Assembly: GCF_008632455.1 (NCBI RefSeq)
Contig: NZ_CP043929.1
Location: 248,001-312,000 of the forward strand
DNA: 64,000 nt
Source: Methylomonas rhizoryzae
GTDB lineage: Bacteria > Pseudomonadota > Gammaproteobacteria > Methylococcales > Methylomonadaceae
Direction of reading: 5' to 3'
This document shows positions 7,563-17,062 of this stretch, one piece after another (the first letter of the stretch is position 1; every line of letters begins with the position of its first letter). A program made the position numbers and the translations under genes. The notes beneath the pieces were generated by a model that did not search any database, was not told the origin of the DNA, and saw only the letters and a program-made list of their open reading frames with translations.

Positions 7563-10500
7563 GCGGCGGACTCCCGGCCGTGGCCGAATAGCGAATACAA
7601 AATAGGCAACAAAATCAGCGTCAACAAGGTAGACGAAACAAGCCCGCCGGTTACGACGATAGCCAGCGGCTTTTGAATTTCCGACCCCGGCCCGGAGGCA
7701 AACAACAAGGGGATCAAGCCGAAAGCGGCGATACTGGCGGTCATCAGCACCGGGCGTAAGCGCCGGGCGGAGCCAACCATGACGACCCGCGCAATCGGCA
7801 TGCCGGCGGCATGCAGTTGATTAAAGTAACTGAGCATGACTACGCCGTTTAGTACTGCAATGCCGAGCAGCGCAATAAATCCCACCGATGCAGGTACCGA
7901 CAAATATTCGCCGGAAAGCCATAAAGCGAACACTCCGCCTATCATAGCTAACGGAATGTTGGACAACACCAATACCGCTTGCCGTACCGAGCCGAAGGTG
8001 GAAAACAACAGCAGGAAAATTAAACCTAACGATACCGGTATCACCAGAGCCAAACGGGCCGCAGCCCGTTGCTGATTTTCGAACTGACCGCCGAATTCCA
8101 CTCGGTAACCCGGCGGTAATTGAATGGACTCGGCAACCCGCTTGCGCACTTCGTCGACAAATCCCACCAAATCGCGGCCTTCCACATTGCTGCGCACCAC
8201 TACAAAGCGCTGACCTTTTTCCCGGCCTATCGATACCACGCCTTCGACTTCGCGGATATCCGCCGCGGCGGTAATCGGTATATGGCCGCCGTCCGGCAAA
8301 GTCAGTTGCAGATTGGCAAAGCCGGCGGTATCGGCGCTACCGCGCAGTAGCAAGGGGGTGCGTTTGACACCTTCTTGTACGATGCCCAGCTGCGTGCCTT
8401 CGATTTGGGCGCGCAACATGTTTTCTATCCGGTCGCTGTCCAAACCGAAGCGTCCGGCTGCATCCCGCTTGATGTTCAATTGCAGAAACTGCATGCCTTC
8501 GTTTTTGCGCATAAATACGTCGCTGGAACCTGGGATGCCGCGCAGCAGCGTTTCGATTTGTTCGCCTAGGCTGTTTAAAGTGCTGAGATCGGTGCCGAAC
8601 ACTTTGACTGCCAGATCGCCGCGGGTACCGGTCAACATTTCCGACACCCGCATTTCGATAGGCTGGGTGAAGCCGTAGGCGATACCCGGGGTGTGCGGCA
8701 TGATGCTGCGAATATTCTCGATCAACTGGCTTTTGTCTTCGCTACGCCATTGTTCTTTTGGTTTCAATATCAAAAACATATCGGTTTCGTTCAAACTCAT
8801 GGGATCTAGTCCCAATTCGTCGGCACCGACCCTGGACACTACGGTTTTGACTTCCGGTACGTGTGCCAGAATGTTTTTTTGTACCAACCCGTCCAACTTG
8901 ACCGAGTCTTGCAGGCTGATGGACGGCAGCTTTTCCAGCTGAACCACGATCTCCCCTTCGTCCATGGTCGGCATAAACGTACTGCCGATTTGGCCGAAGA
9001 CTAGGATGGTGGCCGCGAACAGCGCACCGGCGGCAACGAATATTTTGGTTGTATGCGCCAAGCACCAAACCAAAACCGGCTGATAAAGGCGTAGCAATTG
9101 GCGCGGCAACCAAGGTTCTTCGTGCGAAACGTCCCTTAATAAAAAAGACGCCAGCACCGGTATCACGGTAAGCGACAACAGCAGCGAACCGGACAAAGCA
9201 AACACGATGGTCGCAGCTACCGGTCCGAACAACTTGCCTTCCAGCCCCTGTAAGGTCAAAAGCGGCAAGAATACGATGACGATGATCAGAATGCCGGAAG
9301 TGACCGGCACCGCGACTTCGCGGGTCGCCCGATAAATCATGTGCAACCGCGGCAAGCGTTCAGCTTTTTGGTGGTCGGCCAGCTGGGTGATGATGTTTTC
9401 CACCACCACTACCGCACCGTCGACCAGCATGCCTATCGCAATCGCCAATCCGCCCAAACTCATCAAATTGGCCGACATGCCGAAGGCCTGCATCAACATA
9501 AAAGTGATCATGGCAGCCATGGGCAAGGCTAGCGCTACGGTTAGGGCCGCGCGCAGTTCGCCTAAAAACAAAATTAACAATACGATCACCAAGGCAATGG
9601 CTTCGAACAAGGCGCTGCTGACCGTATGCACCGCTTTGCCGACCAGATCGCCGCGGTTGTAAAACACGTTAATCCGCACGCCGGCCGGCAGAGTGGGTTG
9701 CAGTTCAGCCAACTTAGCTTCGATCAAATCCACGGTACGGCGAGCGTTTGCGCCGCGCAGGCTCAAAATGACGCCGGTTACCGCTTCGCCGTTGGCGTCC
9801 TTGCTGACCGCGCCGTAGCGGGTCAGCGCACCGATTTTGACCTGCGCGACATCTTGAACCCGTATCGGCACCCCATGCTGTTGAGCGATGACAATGGCGC
9901 GGATGTCGTTTTCGCCGGTAATCCGGCCTTCGGCCCGCACCACCAAGGCTTCCTCTCCTTCGGTCAAACGCCCGGCGCCGTCGTTACGGTTGTTGGTTTC
10001 CAGAGCGGCGCTCAATTGCTCCATACTGATGTTGCGGGCCGCCATCTTCATATTGTCGGGTATGACCTCGAAGCTGCGCACCAAACCACCCAGCGCGTTG
10101 ACGTCGGCGACGCCCGGCACCGTGCGCAGTAGCGGGCGTATCACCCAGTCCAACAAGCTGCGGCGGTCCATCAAGCTCAAGTCGCCGCCCTCGATCGCAA
10201 ACATGAACATTTCGCCCAACGGCGTAGTCATCGGCGCGATGCCGCCTTGCACGCCGGGCGGCAGATTACTCCAGACGCCGTTCAAACGTTCGGCGACTTG
10301 TTGTCTGGCCCAATAGATATCGGTGCCTTCCTCGAAATCCAGGGTAATGTCGGTAATCGCGTATTTAGCCAACGAACGCAACATGGTTTGATGGGGTATG
10401 CCCAGCATTTCGATTTCTATCGGCATGGTGATGCGGTTTTCCACCTCTTCCGGAGTCATGCCGCTGGCCTTGACGATGATCTTGACTTGAGTGGGCGAAA

Positions 10501-10621
10501 CTTCCGGAAAAGCGTCTATCGGTATGTTTTTAAAGGCGTAATAACCGCCGCCGCCGAGCAACAGCATTAGCAGGCAAACCATCAGCCGCTGCGATAACGC
10601 GAAGCGAATCATGCTTTCCAT
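7559..10621 (-). CDS. Heavy-metal efflux RND pump (CzcA/CusA family)
   Basis: A 1020-residue inner-membrane proton/cation antiporter of the HME-RND family, exporting metal from periplasm or cytosol through a tripartite complex. The N-terminal membrane helix is followed by 'IPIDAFPEVSPTQVKI', typical of HME-RND. Two large periplasmic loops and twelve membrane segments are evident. The TM4 signature reads 'AIGMLVDGAVVVVEN', with AIG where Zn/Co/Cd CzcA pumps have DFG, so the substrate should not be assumed to be zinc or cobalt. Its ATG overlaps the adaptor stop by one base, and the operon order is outer membrane protein, adaptor, pump, DUF3240. Full length compared with about 1040 for the family. 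Confidence 0.92.
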   Translation of the reverse strand: MESMIRFALSQRLMVCLLMLLLGGGGYYAFKNIPIDAFPEVSPTQVKIIVKASGMTPEEVENRITMPIEIEMLGIPHQTMLRSLAKYAITDITLDFEEGTDIYWARQQVAERLNGVWSNLPPGVQGGIAPMTTPLGEMFMFAIEGGDLSLMDRRSLLDWVIRPLLRTVPGVADVNALGGLVRSFEVIPDNMKMAARNISMEQLSAALETNNRNDGAGRLTEGEEALVVRAEGRITGENDIRAIVIAQQHGVPIRVQDVAQVKIGALTRYGAVSKDANGEAVTGVILSLRGANARRTVDLIEAKLAELQPTLPAGVRINVFYNRGDLVGKAVHTVSSALFEAIALVIVLLILFLGELRAALTVALALPMAAMITFMLMQAFGMSANLMSLGGLAIAIGMLVDGAVVVVENIITQLADHQKAERLPRLHMIYRATREVAVPVTSGILIIVIVFLPLLTLQGLEGKLFGPVAATIVFALSGSLLLSLTVIPVLASFLLRDVSHEEPWLPRQLLRLYQPVLVWCLAHTTKIFVAAGALFAATILVFGQIGSTFMPTMDEGEIVVQLEKLPSISLQDSVKLDGLVQKNILAHVPEVKTVVSRVGADELGLDPMSLNETDMFLILKPKEQWRSEDKSQLIENIRSIMPHTPGIAYGFTQPIEMRVSEMLTGTRGDLAVKVFGTDLSTLNSLGEQIETLLRGIPGSSDVFMRKNEGMQFLQLNIKRDAAGRFGLDSDRIENMLRAQIEGTQLGIVQEGVKRTPLLLRGSADTAGFANLQLTLPDGGHIPITAAADIREVEGVVSIGREKGQRFVVVRSNVEGRDLVGFVDEVRKRVAESIQLPPGYRVEFGGQFENQQRAAARLALVIPVSLGLIFLLLFSTFGSVRQAVLVLSNIPLAMIGGVFALWLSGEYLSVPASVGFIALLGIAVLNGVVMLSYFNQLHAAGMPIARVVMVGSARRLRPVLMTASIAAFGLIPLLFASGPGSEIQKPLAIVVTGGLVSSTLLTLILLPILYSLFGHGRESAA

Positions 10622-11715
10622 CAGTCGTCACCGCCCAAGCCCAACCATGTCGCCTTCAAGGCTACGGCCCCCTGAACCGCAATCGATTGCTGCTCGGTCA
10701 ACGGGCCCTTGATCAGCGACGCGTTTTCCCGTTTACCGACAATCTCGACCGGCGTAACCGCAAAACCGTCTGCGTTACGAACGAAGACATAGCTGCGTCC
10801 GGCATTTTGAGCGAGTGCGGTGTTGGGCACGTTAAAACCGGGACTTAGCGCTTGCTGCAAGACTTCCACATTCAAACGTTGACTAACCTTCAATTGTCCG
10901 GCGTCGCCCTCGACCACTGCGCGGGCCAGCAGGGTCTGGCTGTCGGGATCGACACTACGGCCGACAAAACTGATGCTGCCGAATTGTTGAGTGCCGGTGA
11001 TTTGCACTCTGTCGCCGACCTGAATCCCGCCGCCGCGTTCTTGCGGTAGATAGATCTCCAGCCAAAGCTGCGACAGATCAGCCAACCGGTACAACGGCGC
11101 TTGAATATCCAAACGCGAACCTAAGGTGGCGAAGCGGTCCAAGACTGTGCCGGCTATCGGCGCCTTGATGGTCAGCGTGCTACTTAAGCGATGAGTTTTC
11201 GCCAGCGCGTCTATCTCTCGAGTAGACATGCCGGCCATGCTTAACAATTGCCGCGATTCGTCGGCTACCGCGGCCTTGCTGGCGTATAGCGCTTGGGTTT
11301 CCTGCCAGCGCCGCTCGGCAACCACGCCGGCGTCGAACAGTTTTTGGTCCCGGTTGCGTTCCAATTCCGCCAAATGCAAGGCGCTACGGGCAGTCAGGAA
11401 TTGTTGCTGCAAGCCGACCAATTCCGGGCTGTGTATCTGCGCAAGGGTTTGGCCTGACTCGACTTTGTCGCCGATATTGACATGCAAGCGGGTTAACAAA
11501 CCGGGTTGCGGCGCGGTCAGCAACAGCTCGCGGTCGGTGGGGACGGCGACGGTGGCCGGCGCGGATAGCGCCGGAACTTGCCGGCTGGCTTGCAATGAGG
11601 CCACTTTAATGGCCAGATTGTCGATTTGTTCCGCGGTCATGCTGATCTGCATCTCGTCCGCGCCCGCGGCCGGCGCGCAACTCAATAAACCGATGAAAAT
11701 AACGATGCGCTTCAT
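10621..11715 (-). CDS. RND efflux periplasmic adaptor (membrane fusion protein)
   Basis: A 364-residue periplasmic adaptor linking the RND pump to the outer-membrane channel. It has an N-terminal signal sequence (residues 1-18) and a barrel-sandwich/lipoyl half-motif ('GLLTRLHVNIGDKVESG'). A coiled-coil hairpin spans about residues 105-170, and the second lipoyl half ('IKAPIAGTVLDRFATLGSR') and beta-barrel domain follow. No N-terminal Met/His-rich metal-binding segment as in CusB is obvious. The gene overlaps both operon neighbours by one to four bases. Confidence 0.9.
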   Translation of the reverse strand: MKRIVIFIGLLSCAPAAGADEMQISMTAEQIDNLAIKVASLQASRQVPALSAPATVAVPTDRELLLTAPQPGLLTRLHVNIGDKVESGQTLAQIHSPELVGLQQQFLTARSALHLAELERNRDQKLFDAGVVAERRWQETQALYASKAAVADESRQLLSMAGMSTREIDALAKTHRLSSTLTIKAPIAGTVLDRFATLGSRLDIQAPLYRLADLSQLWLEIYLPQERGGGIQVGDRVQITGTQQFGSISFVGRSVDPDSQTLLARAVVEGDAGQLKVSQRLNVEVLQQALSPGFNVPNTALAQNAGRSYVFVRNADGFAVTPVEIVGKRENASLIKGPLTEQQSIAVQGAVALKATWLGLGGDD

Positions 11716-12992
11716 GGTAGTACTCCCACCGCTTGATTGTAGAACGCGGTATTGCGCCGCAAGTTCACCTCTTGTTCTTTGGCATAGCGGGTCGCCTCGA
11801 AGCTGCGCGCTTGAATTTTCAGTAAATCCAACAGATTGATTTCGCCGGCTTCGAAACTGAGCGTCATCATTTGCAAATGTTGCTGGGCGATTTCCCGCAT
11901 TCTTTTGGCTATCGCCAATTCAGTGCGATTGACTTCCAATGTGTGTTCGGCCTCGTGCAAGCCCTTTTCCAACTGACGTTGCAAATGTTCGCGCTGGGCC
12001 AACATACGGTTGAGTTCCAAATAGGCTGCGGCGATCTCCGGGGCGTCGTAAGTACTGTGACCGAACGGAATGACCACGCCTATATTGGCGCTCTGCAGGT
12101 CGTTACCGCCTCCGGCGTCGCGGCTGCTATTGGCGCCGATGTGTACTTTCGGCTGGTTGACGGTATCGGTGGTTTTCGCCCATTCGACTTCGGCTTGCCT
12201 GCGGGAAATTAAAGCATTAATAGCTTCCAACAGCGGATGGTCCGGGCGGACCTCCTGAATCGTGCTTAGGGTTTCCGTGAAATTGGCGGGAACGTGGGTG
12301 GTCTGGGTCAAGCTGGAATAGGCTTTACGGCTGTGCATCAGTTCGGCTTCCGCTTGTGCCAATACGCTTTGATTTTGTAGATGATCGGTTTCGGCCAACA
12401 ACAAATCCGCGCGGGGCAAATCGCCCAACTCCACTCGCCGCTCGACTTTGGCTAACAATTGTTTGGAAATTTCCAGATTGTTTCGGGCTTGTTGCAAACG
12501 GTTATCGGCCAATGCAATGGCCCACAAGGCTTCGCGGGTTAAACGGGCCACTTCCAGTTTAACCACGGCCGATTGTTTGGCGGCGGAAGCGCCGGCTTGT
12601 TCGGCGATATTTTGCGCGGCGCTACGTTGCCCCCAAAACCAAGGCGTCCATTCCAGGCTGGCGGAGGCATCGCGGGCGCCTTTATCACTGCCGATCCTGT
12701 CGTCGGCATATTCCAAGGCCAGTGCGGTAGAGCCGGCAAACCAGGCGTCGCCGCGGATTTTCAACGCGGATGCTTCGTCCGCCAAGGCCTGGCTGATGAG
12801 TCTGTCCGGAAATTTGTCCAAAGTCTGGTCCACTAGTTGGCTTAAGCTCAAGCCGGGATCGATTTCCAAAGGGTCAAGATGTTCCACCAATAGCGGAGCT
12901 TCGGCGGTAGGACTAAGCGGTTCGGCACGGCCGGGTAAGACGGTCAAACACAGTAACGGCAAACAGTAAGTCATATGACGTAAACGTGTCAT
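11712..12992 (-). CDS. Outer-membrane efflux channel (TolC/CzcC family)
   Basis: A 426-residue outer-membrane factor of the TolC family, first gene of the core tripartite system. It has a signal peptide (about residues 1-24) and two long alpha-helical repeats rich in Ala, Leu and Glu, as in TolC barrels. I chose the ATG at 12992, preceded by TTGGAG at a good distance; the frame also extends 63 bases further upstream without a better ribosome site. The four-base overlap with the adaptor gene supports one transcript. Confidence 0.87.
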   Translation of the reverse strand: MTRLRHMTYCLPLLCLTVLPGRAEPLSPTAEAPLLVEHLDPLEIDPGLSLSQLVDQTLDKFPDRLISQALADEASALKIRGDAWFAGSTALALEYADDRIGSDKGARDASASLEWTPWFWGQRSAAQNIAEQAGASAAKQSAVVKLEVARLTREALWAIALADNRLQQARNNLEISKQLLAKVERRVELGDLPRADLLLAETDHLQNQSVLAQAEAELMHSRKAYSSLTQTTHVPANFTETLSTIQEVRPDHPLLEAINALISRRQAEVEWAKTTDTVNQPKVHIGANSSRDAGGGNDLQSANIGVVIPFGHSTYDAPEIAAAYLELNRMLAQREHLQRQLEKGLHEAEHTLEVNRTELAIAKRMREIAQQHLQMMTLSFEAGEINLLDLLKIQARSFEATRYAKEQEVNLRRNTAFYNQAVGVLP

Positions 12993-13092
12993 ATCGAACT
13001 CCAAGGAATGAAGAGAACCGGGCTTGGTCGTTAAAAGCCGGGTATGGCAAAACATAGCCGAGACGCAAAAACAGAACGGCTACGGCAAAAGT

Positions 13093-13482
13093 TTAGGCGG
13101 GAGGGGCGCGGGAAGGAGGTTGTTGGCTAAACAGCGTTTGGAGGTAAGCCGCTACGTGCGGTGAAAAATTCAGCGTATCGGCGCAAAAAATTCGCTGCGG
13201 GCCAGGTTCGGCCGCGACACAACAAGCAACATGATCGTTGTTGTCCGGATGTTGCGGCTTGATGGCCGATCCGAGTTGTACGATGGCGCTTTGTACTCCG
13301 GCTACGTAATCCGGAAGGATTTGCAGTTTGGATTCGGAAGATTTGACGGACAGATGTTCGAATTCATGCAAATGAATGCCGAAATTCAGATTGGTTTCGT
13401 CGACATGGGCGTGCACCAGCGGCGCGGCGAATTGCAGCGACACCAGAGCAAGCACCAAAAATTGACGCAATAATGCAACCAT
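13093..13482 (-). CDS. Small exported protein at head of RND operon
   Basis: A 129-residue protein with a clear signal peptide (residues 1-26, 'VHA' cleavage). The mature part is His-rich near its start ('HVDE', 'GIHLHEFEHL') and has a Cys-Cys pair plus a further Cys ('HVACCVAAE', 'RIFCAD'). It lies 100 bases upstream of the outer-membrane channel gene on the same strand. I do not recognise a family. The position and the His/Cys content suggest a periplasmic metal-binding or sensing role, which is inference. Confidence 0.7.
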   Translation of the reverse strand: MVALLRQFLVLALVSLQFAAPLVHAHVDETNLNFGIHLHEFEHLSVKSSESKLQILPDYVAGVQSAIVQLGSAIKPQHPDNNDHVACCVAAEPGPQRIFCADTLNFSPHVAAYLQTLFSQQPPSRAPPA

Positions 13483-13853
13483 TCGACGATTTAATAGTCA
13501 TTCAGTGGGTTTGCTGCGCTATGCTATACCTTACACACCCCCGGCGCATCTGTTACCTCGCCTCTCAGAGAGACCGGGGTGGATCAAAAAACCGAAGTAT
13601 GAAGTGCGATGACTAAAGATTGTAGCGCGCTGCATAAGCCGATATTCTACTTGAAATTATACAAACAGCCCTAATTTATTGCCGGGCCGAAGCAGAAAGC
13701 AGCAGCGTTTTGCGAGCCGTTAACATCGGTGAACAGATCAGCTAAGATATTGAAAATTATGTATTTATTTAAATGTTGTATCGAATCGCCCCATAGCCGG
13801 CCGGTACCGGCCGCATTCGGAATCCCAAGATAACCATCACAGGTAATCCAGCC
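13483..13853. other. Intergenic region between divergent genes
   Basis: 371 bases between the RND operon (leftward) and the Tim44-like gene (rightward). It must hold both promoters. I see AT-rich patches near 13650 and 13740-13780, and a GGGG/CCCC-flanked inverted segment around 13540-13575. There is no convincing sigma-70 pair, no CueR/MerR-type operator and no coding potential. Confidence 0.5.
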
Positions 13854-14798
13854 ATGAACAAAAAAATCGGCCTGTTGGCCACGGTATTTTTATCTTTAAC
13901 TTTGTTGGCAACCGGCATACAGGAAGCCCAAGCCAAACGCTTGGGCGGAGGTAGTTCTTTCGGTAGCCGCCCCAGTTACAGCGCGCCTTACCAACGTTCG
14001 ACCAGCCCGTCGTCTCCGGCCGCTCAAGCCAGCCGCACGCCAAACCAGCAACAAGCTGCAAGCCAAAATCAGGCGGCTCGGCAAAGTTGGGCGAATCGCG
14101 GCGGTCTGATGGGCCTTTTGGGCGGATTGGCTTTAGGAGGTTTGTTGGGTTCCCTGTTTTTCGGCGGTGCGTTCGAGCATCTTAATTTGATGGATATGCT
14201 GATATTTGCCGGCATCGCTTATTTACTGTTCCGCCTGTTCGCGGCCAGGTCCGGCGCCCGCCAACCCACGCCCAGCAGCGTGTACGGCCGCAACGACAAC
14301 CACGATGCCGTCGGCAATCAGTACGGCAATCAAGGCCAGTACGGCGGCAGTTCGTCGGGTTTCGACACCGACGTGATGTTCGGCAAAGATGGTCAGCGGG
14401 AAAACCATTCGCAAGCGCCCAACGTTCCGGCGGATTTCGACCAAAAAGCCTTTCTGGCCGGTGCGGAAAGCGCGTTTCGTTATCTGCAATCGGCGTGGGA
14501 TAACCGCGACTTGGCGGCGATACGCGGCTTAAGCACCGACAAGGTATTTGCCGAGATTCAAGCGCAATTACGCGCTTCCGACGCACAAAATAAAACCGAA
14601 GTGTTGAAAGTCAGCGCTGAATTGTTGGAAGTCAGGGAAATAGACGCCTATCTGGAAGCCAGCGTATTGTTCGACAGCATCATGCGCGAAGACGACGGCG
14701 ACACCGAGCAAGTGCGCGAGGTGTGGCATTTCGTCAAGCCGGTGAGCAGCAAACAAACCAAATGGTTTTTAGACGGCATTCAGCAGCTGGAAATTTAA
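13854..14798 (+). CDS. Tim44-like domain protein
   Basis: A 314-residue protein. It has a signal/anchor at residues 8-27, a low-complexity Ser/Gln/Pro/Gly segment (30-80), a Gly-rich hydrophobic stretch (85-105), and a second membrane helix near 112-128. The C-terminal Tim44-like domain covers about residues 200-314 ('FLAGAESAFRYLQSAWDNRD' onward). Bacterial Tim44-like proteins of this layout are common in proteobacteria, with unknown role at the membrane. The next gene starts inside its 3' end. Confidence 0.82.
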   Translation: MNKKIGLLATVFLSLTLLATGIQEAQAKRLGGGSSFGSRPSYSAPYQRSTSPSSPAAQASRTPNQQQAASQNQAARQSWANRGGLMGLLGGLALGGLLGSLFFGGAFEHLNLMDMLIFAGIAYLLFRLFAARSGARQPTPSSVYGRNDNHDAVGNQYGNQGQYGGSSSGFDTDVMFGKDGQRENHSQAPNVPADFDQKAFLAGAESAFRYLQSAWDNRDLAAIRGLSTDKVFAEIQAQLRASDAQNKTEVLKVSAELLEVREIDAYLEASVLFDSIMREDDGDTEQVREVWHFVKPVSSKQTKWFLDGIQQLEI

Positions 14799-15418
14799 AT
14801 GTCGGCCAGCGGGGCGAGGAGATTCGCCAGCGCTACGACCGCTTGGCGCCTTGGTTCGACAGCCTGGAAGGTTTGGTGGAAGGCTTGATCTTCCGCCGCT
14901 TTCGTAAAAGACTGTGGGACCAAGTGCGCGGCGAGCATGTGCTGGAAGTCGGGGTGGGCACGGGTAAAAATTTCGCGTTTTACCCGGCCGACGCCCGGAT
15001 GACTGCCATAGATTTCAGCCCGAAAATGCTGGCACAGGCGCAACGCAAAAAAATGCGTAACAATCTGGACGTGCATTTGGATTTAATGGACGTGCAAAGC
15101 TTGGCCTATGCCGACAATTGCTTCGATACCGTGATAGCCAGTTTCGTATTTTGCTCGGTACCCAAGCCGCGCAAAGGTCTCAAGGAACTGCACCGGGTAC
15201 TAAAACCCGGCGGGCAATTATTGCTGTTGGAACACGTGTTGAGCTCCAACCGGGCCTTGGCATGGCTGATGAACGCGATCAATCCCATGGTCGTGCGCCT
15301 ATTCGGTGCCAATATCAACCGGCAAACCGTAAAAAACCTGCAAGCCTGCCCTTTTCGGCAAATTTATGTCGATCCGGCCAGTACCGACATGATCAAACTG
15401 ATCCGGGCCACCAAATAA
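14762..15418 (+). CDS. SAM-dependent methyltransferase (class I)
   Basis: A class I methyltransferase of about 218 residues with motif I 'VLEVGVGTGKNFAFY', the acidic end of strand 2 ('TAIDFSPKML'), and the UbiE-like 'LKELHRVLKPGGQLLLLEH'. The substrate is unknown; relatives methylate lipids or small molecules. The start is uncertain: the in-frame ATG at 14762 lies inside the Tim44-like gene, another at 14723 is further in, and no good ribosome site is visible for either. Homology-like sequence begins about 25 residues in ('YDRLAPWFD'). Overlap with the upstream gene suggests coupling. Confidence 0.8.
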   Translation: MVFRRHSAAGNLNVGQRGEEIRQRYDRLAPWFDSLEGLVEGLIFRRFRKRLWDQVRGEHVLEVGVGTGKNFAFYPADARMTAIDFSPKMLAQAQRKKMRNNLDVHLDLMDVQSLAYADNCFDTVIASFVFCSVPKPRKGLKELHRVLKPGGQLLLLEHVLSSNRALAWLMNAINPMVVRLFGANINRQTVKNLQACPFRQIYVDPASTDMIKLIRATK

Positions 15419-15427
15419 GTCGTTTCG

Positions 15428-16579
15428 TTAGGCGTAACAACTGTCCAGAATTTCTTCGTCCAGCAAATAACAACCCGGATCTTCGGCCCAAAAATTACCG
15501 GTGAGTTGCTGGGCCCGCACCCGAGTGTTGCCGTTGCAAATGTTTTGAAAATCGCAGCGTTCGCAACGCCCTTGCAACGGCCGCGGCGAAGCTTTTAAGC
15601 CCGCCATCAACGGATCGGACACGTCTTGCCAAATTTCCGAAAACGGCCGCTGCCTGACGTTGCCCAAGCCGTAATGCCACCAGAACGTATCCGGGTGCAC
15701 GTTGCCCAAATTATCGATGTTGGCGACGTTGACCCCGGACGCGTTGCCGCCCCATTGCTGCAATTTGGCTTGAATGTGTTCCGCCCGCTCGGGAAAACGC
15801 CGCCGGACCCAATGCAGAAAATACACTGCGTCGGCGTCGTTGTTGCCGGTAACCACTTCCCTATGCGTGCCGGCAATTTCCCACGCCAAGGCTTGTTCGA
15901 ACAAGCGGTCCATCACCTTACGGGTTAATTGAAACTCGGCATCGTCTTTGCGGTTTTTATTGCCGCGGCCGCCGTAATTCAAGTGCGACAGGTAAAATTT
16001 GTCTATATCCTCGTCGTCCATCAAGCGCAGCAAGGCGTCGAAGTCGTGGGCGTTGTCCCGGGTCAGGGTAAAACGCACGCCGGCTTTGATGCCGTGTTGG
16101 CGGCATAAGCGGATGCCGGCCAATGAAGCGTCGAATGAACCCGGTTTCTGCCTGAATTGGTCGTGAGCGTCCCGCATGCCGTCCAAACTGACGCCGATGT
16201 ATTGATAATCGATGGCGGCGATTTGCTCGATATTCGCTGGGCTTATACAGGTGCCGTTGCTGGACAAGGCCACATAAAAACCCAAATCTCGCGCCCGTTG
16301 CGAAATGGCAAAAATATCCGGATGCAGCAAGGGCTCGCCGCCGGACAATATCAATACCGGTACTTTGAATCGTTTCAAGTCGTCCATGACCGCATAAATC
16401 TCCGGCGTGCTCAGTTCGCCCGGAAAATCGATGTCGGCGGAGGTGGTATAGCAATGCTTGCAAGTCAAGTTGCAGCGGCGAATCAAATTCCAGATCACCA
16501 CCGGGCCGGAAGGCTTGCGCGGCGGCGTTAACGGGCTGGGGTGCAGAAGTTCTCGGACGTATTGACTGAGTCTGAACAT
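15428..16579 (-). CDS. nirJ: Heme d1 biosynthesis radical SAM protein NirJ
   Basis: A 383-residue radical SAM enzyme with the 4Fe-4S motif 'CNLTCKHCY' (Cys36, 40, 43) and a C-terminal SPASM-like cluster region ('CERCDFQNIC'). The pattern matches NirJ, which removes propionate side chains of 12,18-didecarboxysiroheme and adds the oxo groups of heme d1, cofactor of cytochrome cd1 nitrite reductase. It starts three bases after the nirH-like gene stop, so the two form an operon. The AhbD/AhbC heme-pathway relatives are the main alternative. No nirS, nirE, nirF or nirN lies within this window. Confidence 0.83.
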   Translation of the reverse strand: MFRLSQYVRELLHPSPLTPPRKPSGPVVIWNLIRRCNLTCKHCYTTSADIDFPGELSTPEIYAVMDDLKRFKVPVLILSGGEPLLHPDIFAISQRARDLGFYVALSSNGTCISPANIEQIAAIDYQYIGVSLDGMRDAHDQFRQKPGSFDASLAGIRLCRQHGIKAGVRFTLTRDNAHDFDALLRLMDDEDIDKFYLSHLNYGGRGNKNRKDDAEFQLTRKVMDRLFEQALAWEIAGTHREVVTGNNDADAVYFLHWVRRRFPERAEHIQAKLQQWGGNASGVNVANIDNLGNVHPDTFWWHYGLGNVRQRPFSEIWQDVSDPLMAGLKASPRPLQGRCERCDFQNICNGNTRVRAQQLTGNFWAEDPGCYLLDEEILDSCYA

Positions 16580-16582
16580 GGC

Positions 16583-17062
16583 TTACTCCGCGATTCTCAG
16601 GCCGGTTTTTTTCAGGATTTTACTGCTGTACAGCACGTCGTGCGCACGGGCGTGGCTACCCAGAACCTCGGCCACTTGGACGACCAAGGCTTGCGCCTCG
16701 GCTTCGGTTTTGCCGTGTATCATCGCGAACAGATTGTACGGCCATTCCGGCAAATGCCGCGGCCGCCGGTAACAATGGCTGACAAAGGGCAAAGCCGCCA
16801 CATCAGCACCTAATCGGTCGACACAATCGTCCTCCACGTCCCACACCGTCATGCCGTTATACCGATAGCCTAACTTGAAGTGATTCGGCACCGCGGCAAT
16901 CCGGCGGATGATGCCGGTTTCTTGCATTATCGTCAGGCGTTGCATCAGCTCCTGCTCGGAAAGTTGCAGTTGCTCGGCTACGGCACGGTAAGGCTCTGAC
17001 ACCAAAGGCAGGCCGGCCTGAGTGGCAAGGATGATTCGGCGATCTACGGCGTCTATAAGCAT
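16583..17062 (-). CDS. Siroheme decarboxylase subunit (NirH/AhbB-like)
   Basis: A 159-residue Lrp/AsnC-fold protein: an N-terminal winged helix (residues 1-60) and a C-terminal RAM-like domain. The block 'HCYRRPRHLPEWPYNLF' (96-112), with the following 'MIHG', is the hallmark of the NirD/L/G/H and AhbA/B siroheme decarboxylases, not of DNA-binding Lrp proteins. It is the first gene of a pair with nirJ. Pseudomonas uses a NirDLGH complex and other organisms an AhbAB heterodimer, so a partner subunit is expected but not found here. No FNR-type operator was seen upstream. Confidence 0.83.
   Translation of the reverse strand: MLIDAVDRRIILATQAGLPLVSEPYRAVAEQLQLSEQELMQRLTIMQETGIIRRIAAVPNHFKLGYRYNGMTVWDVEDDCVDRLGADVAALPFVSHCYRRPRHLPEWPYNLFAMIHGKTEAEAQALVVQVAEVLGSHARAHDVLYSSKILKKTGLRIAE

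Noticed and set aside
16583..17062. Lrp/AsnC transcriptional regulator
   Set aside because: The fold fits, but the 'RRPRHLPEWPYNLF' block and the nirJ partner identify the siroheme decarboxylase family.
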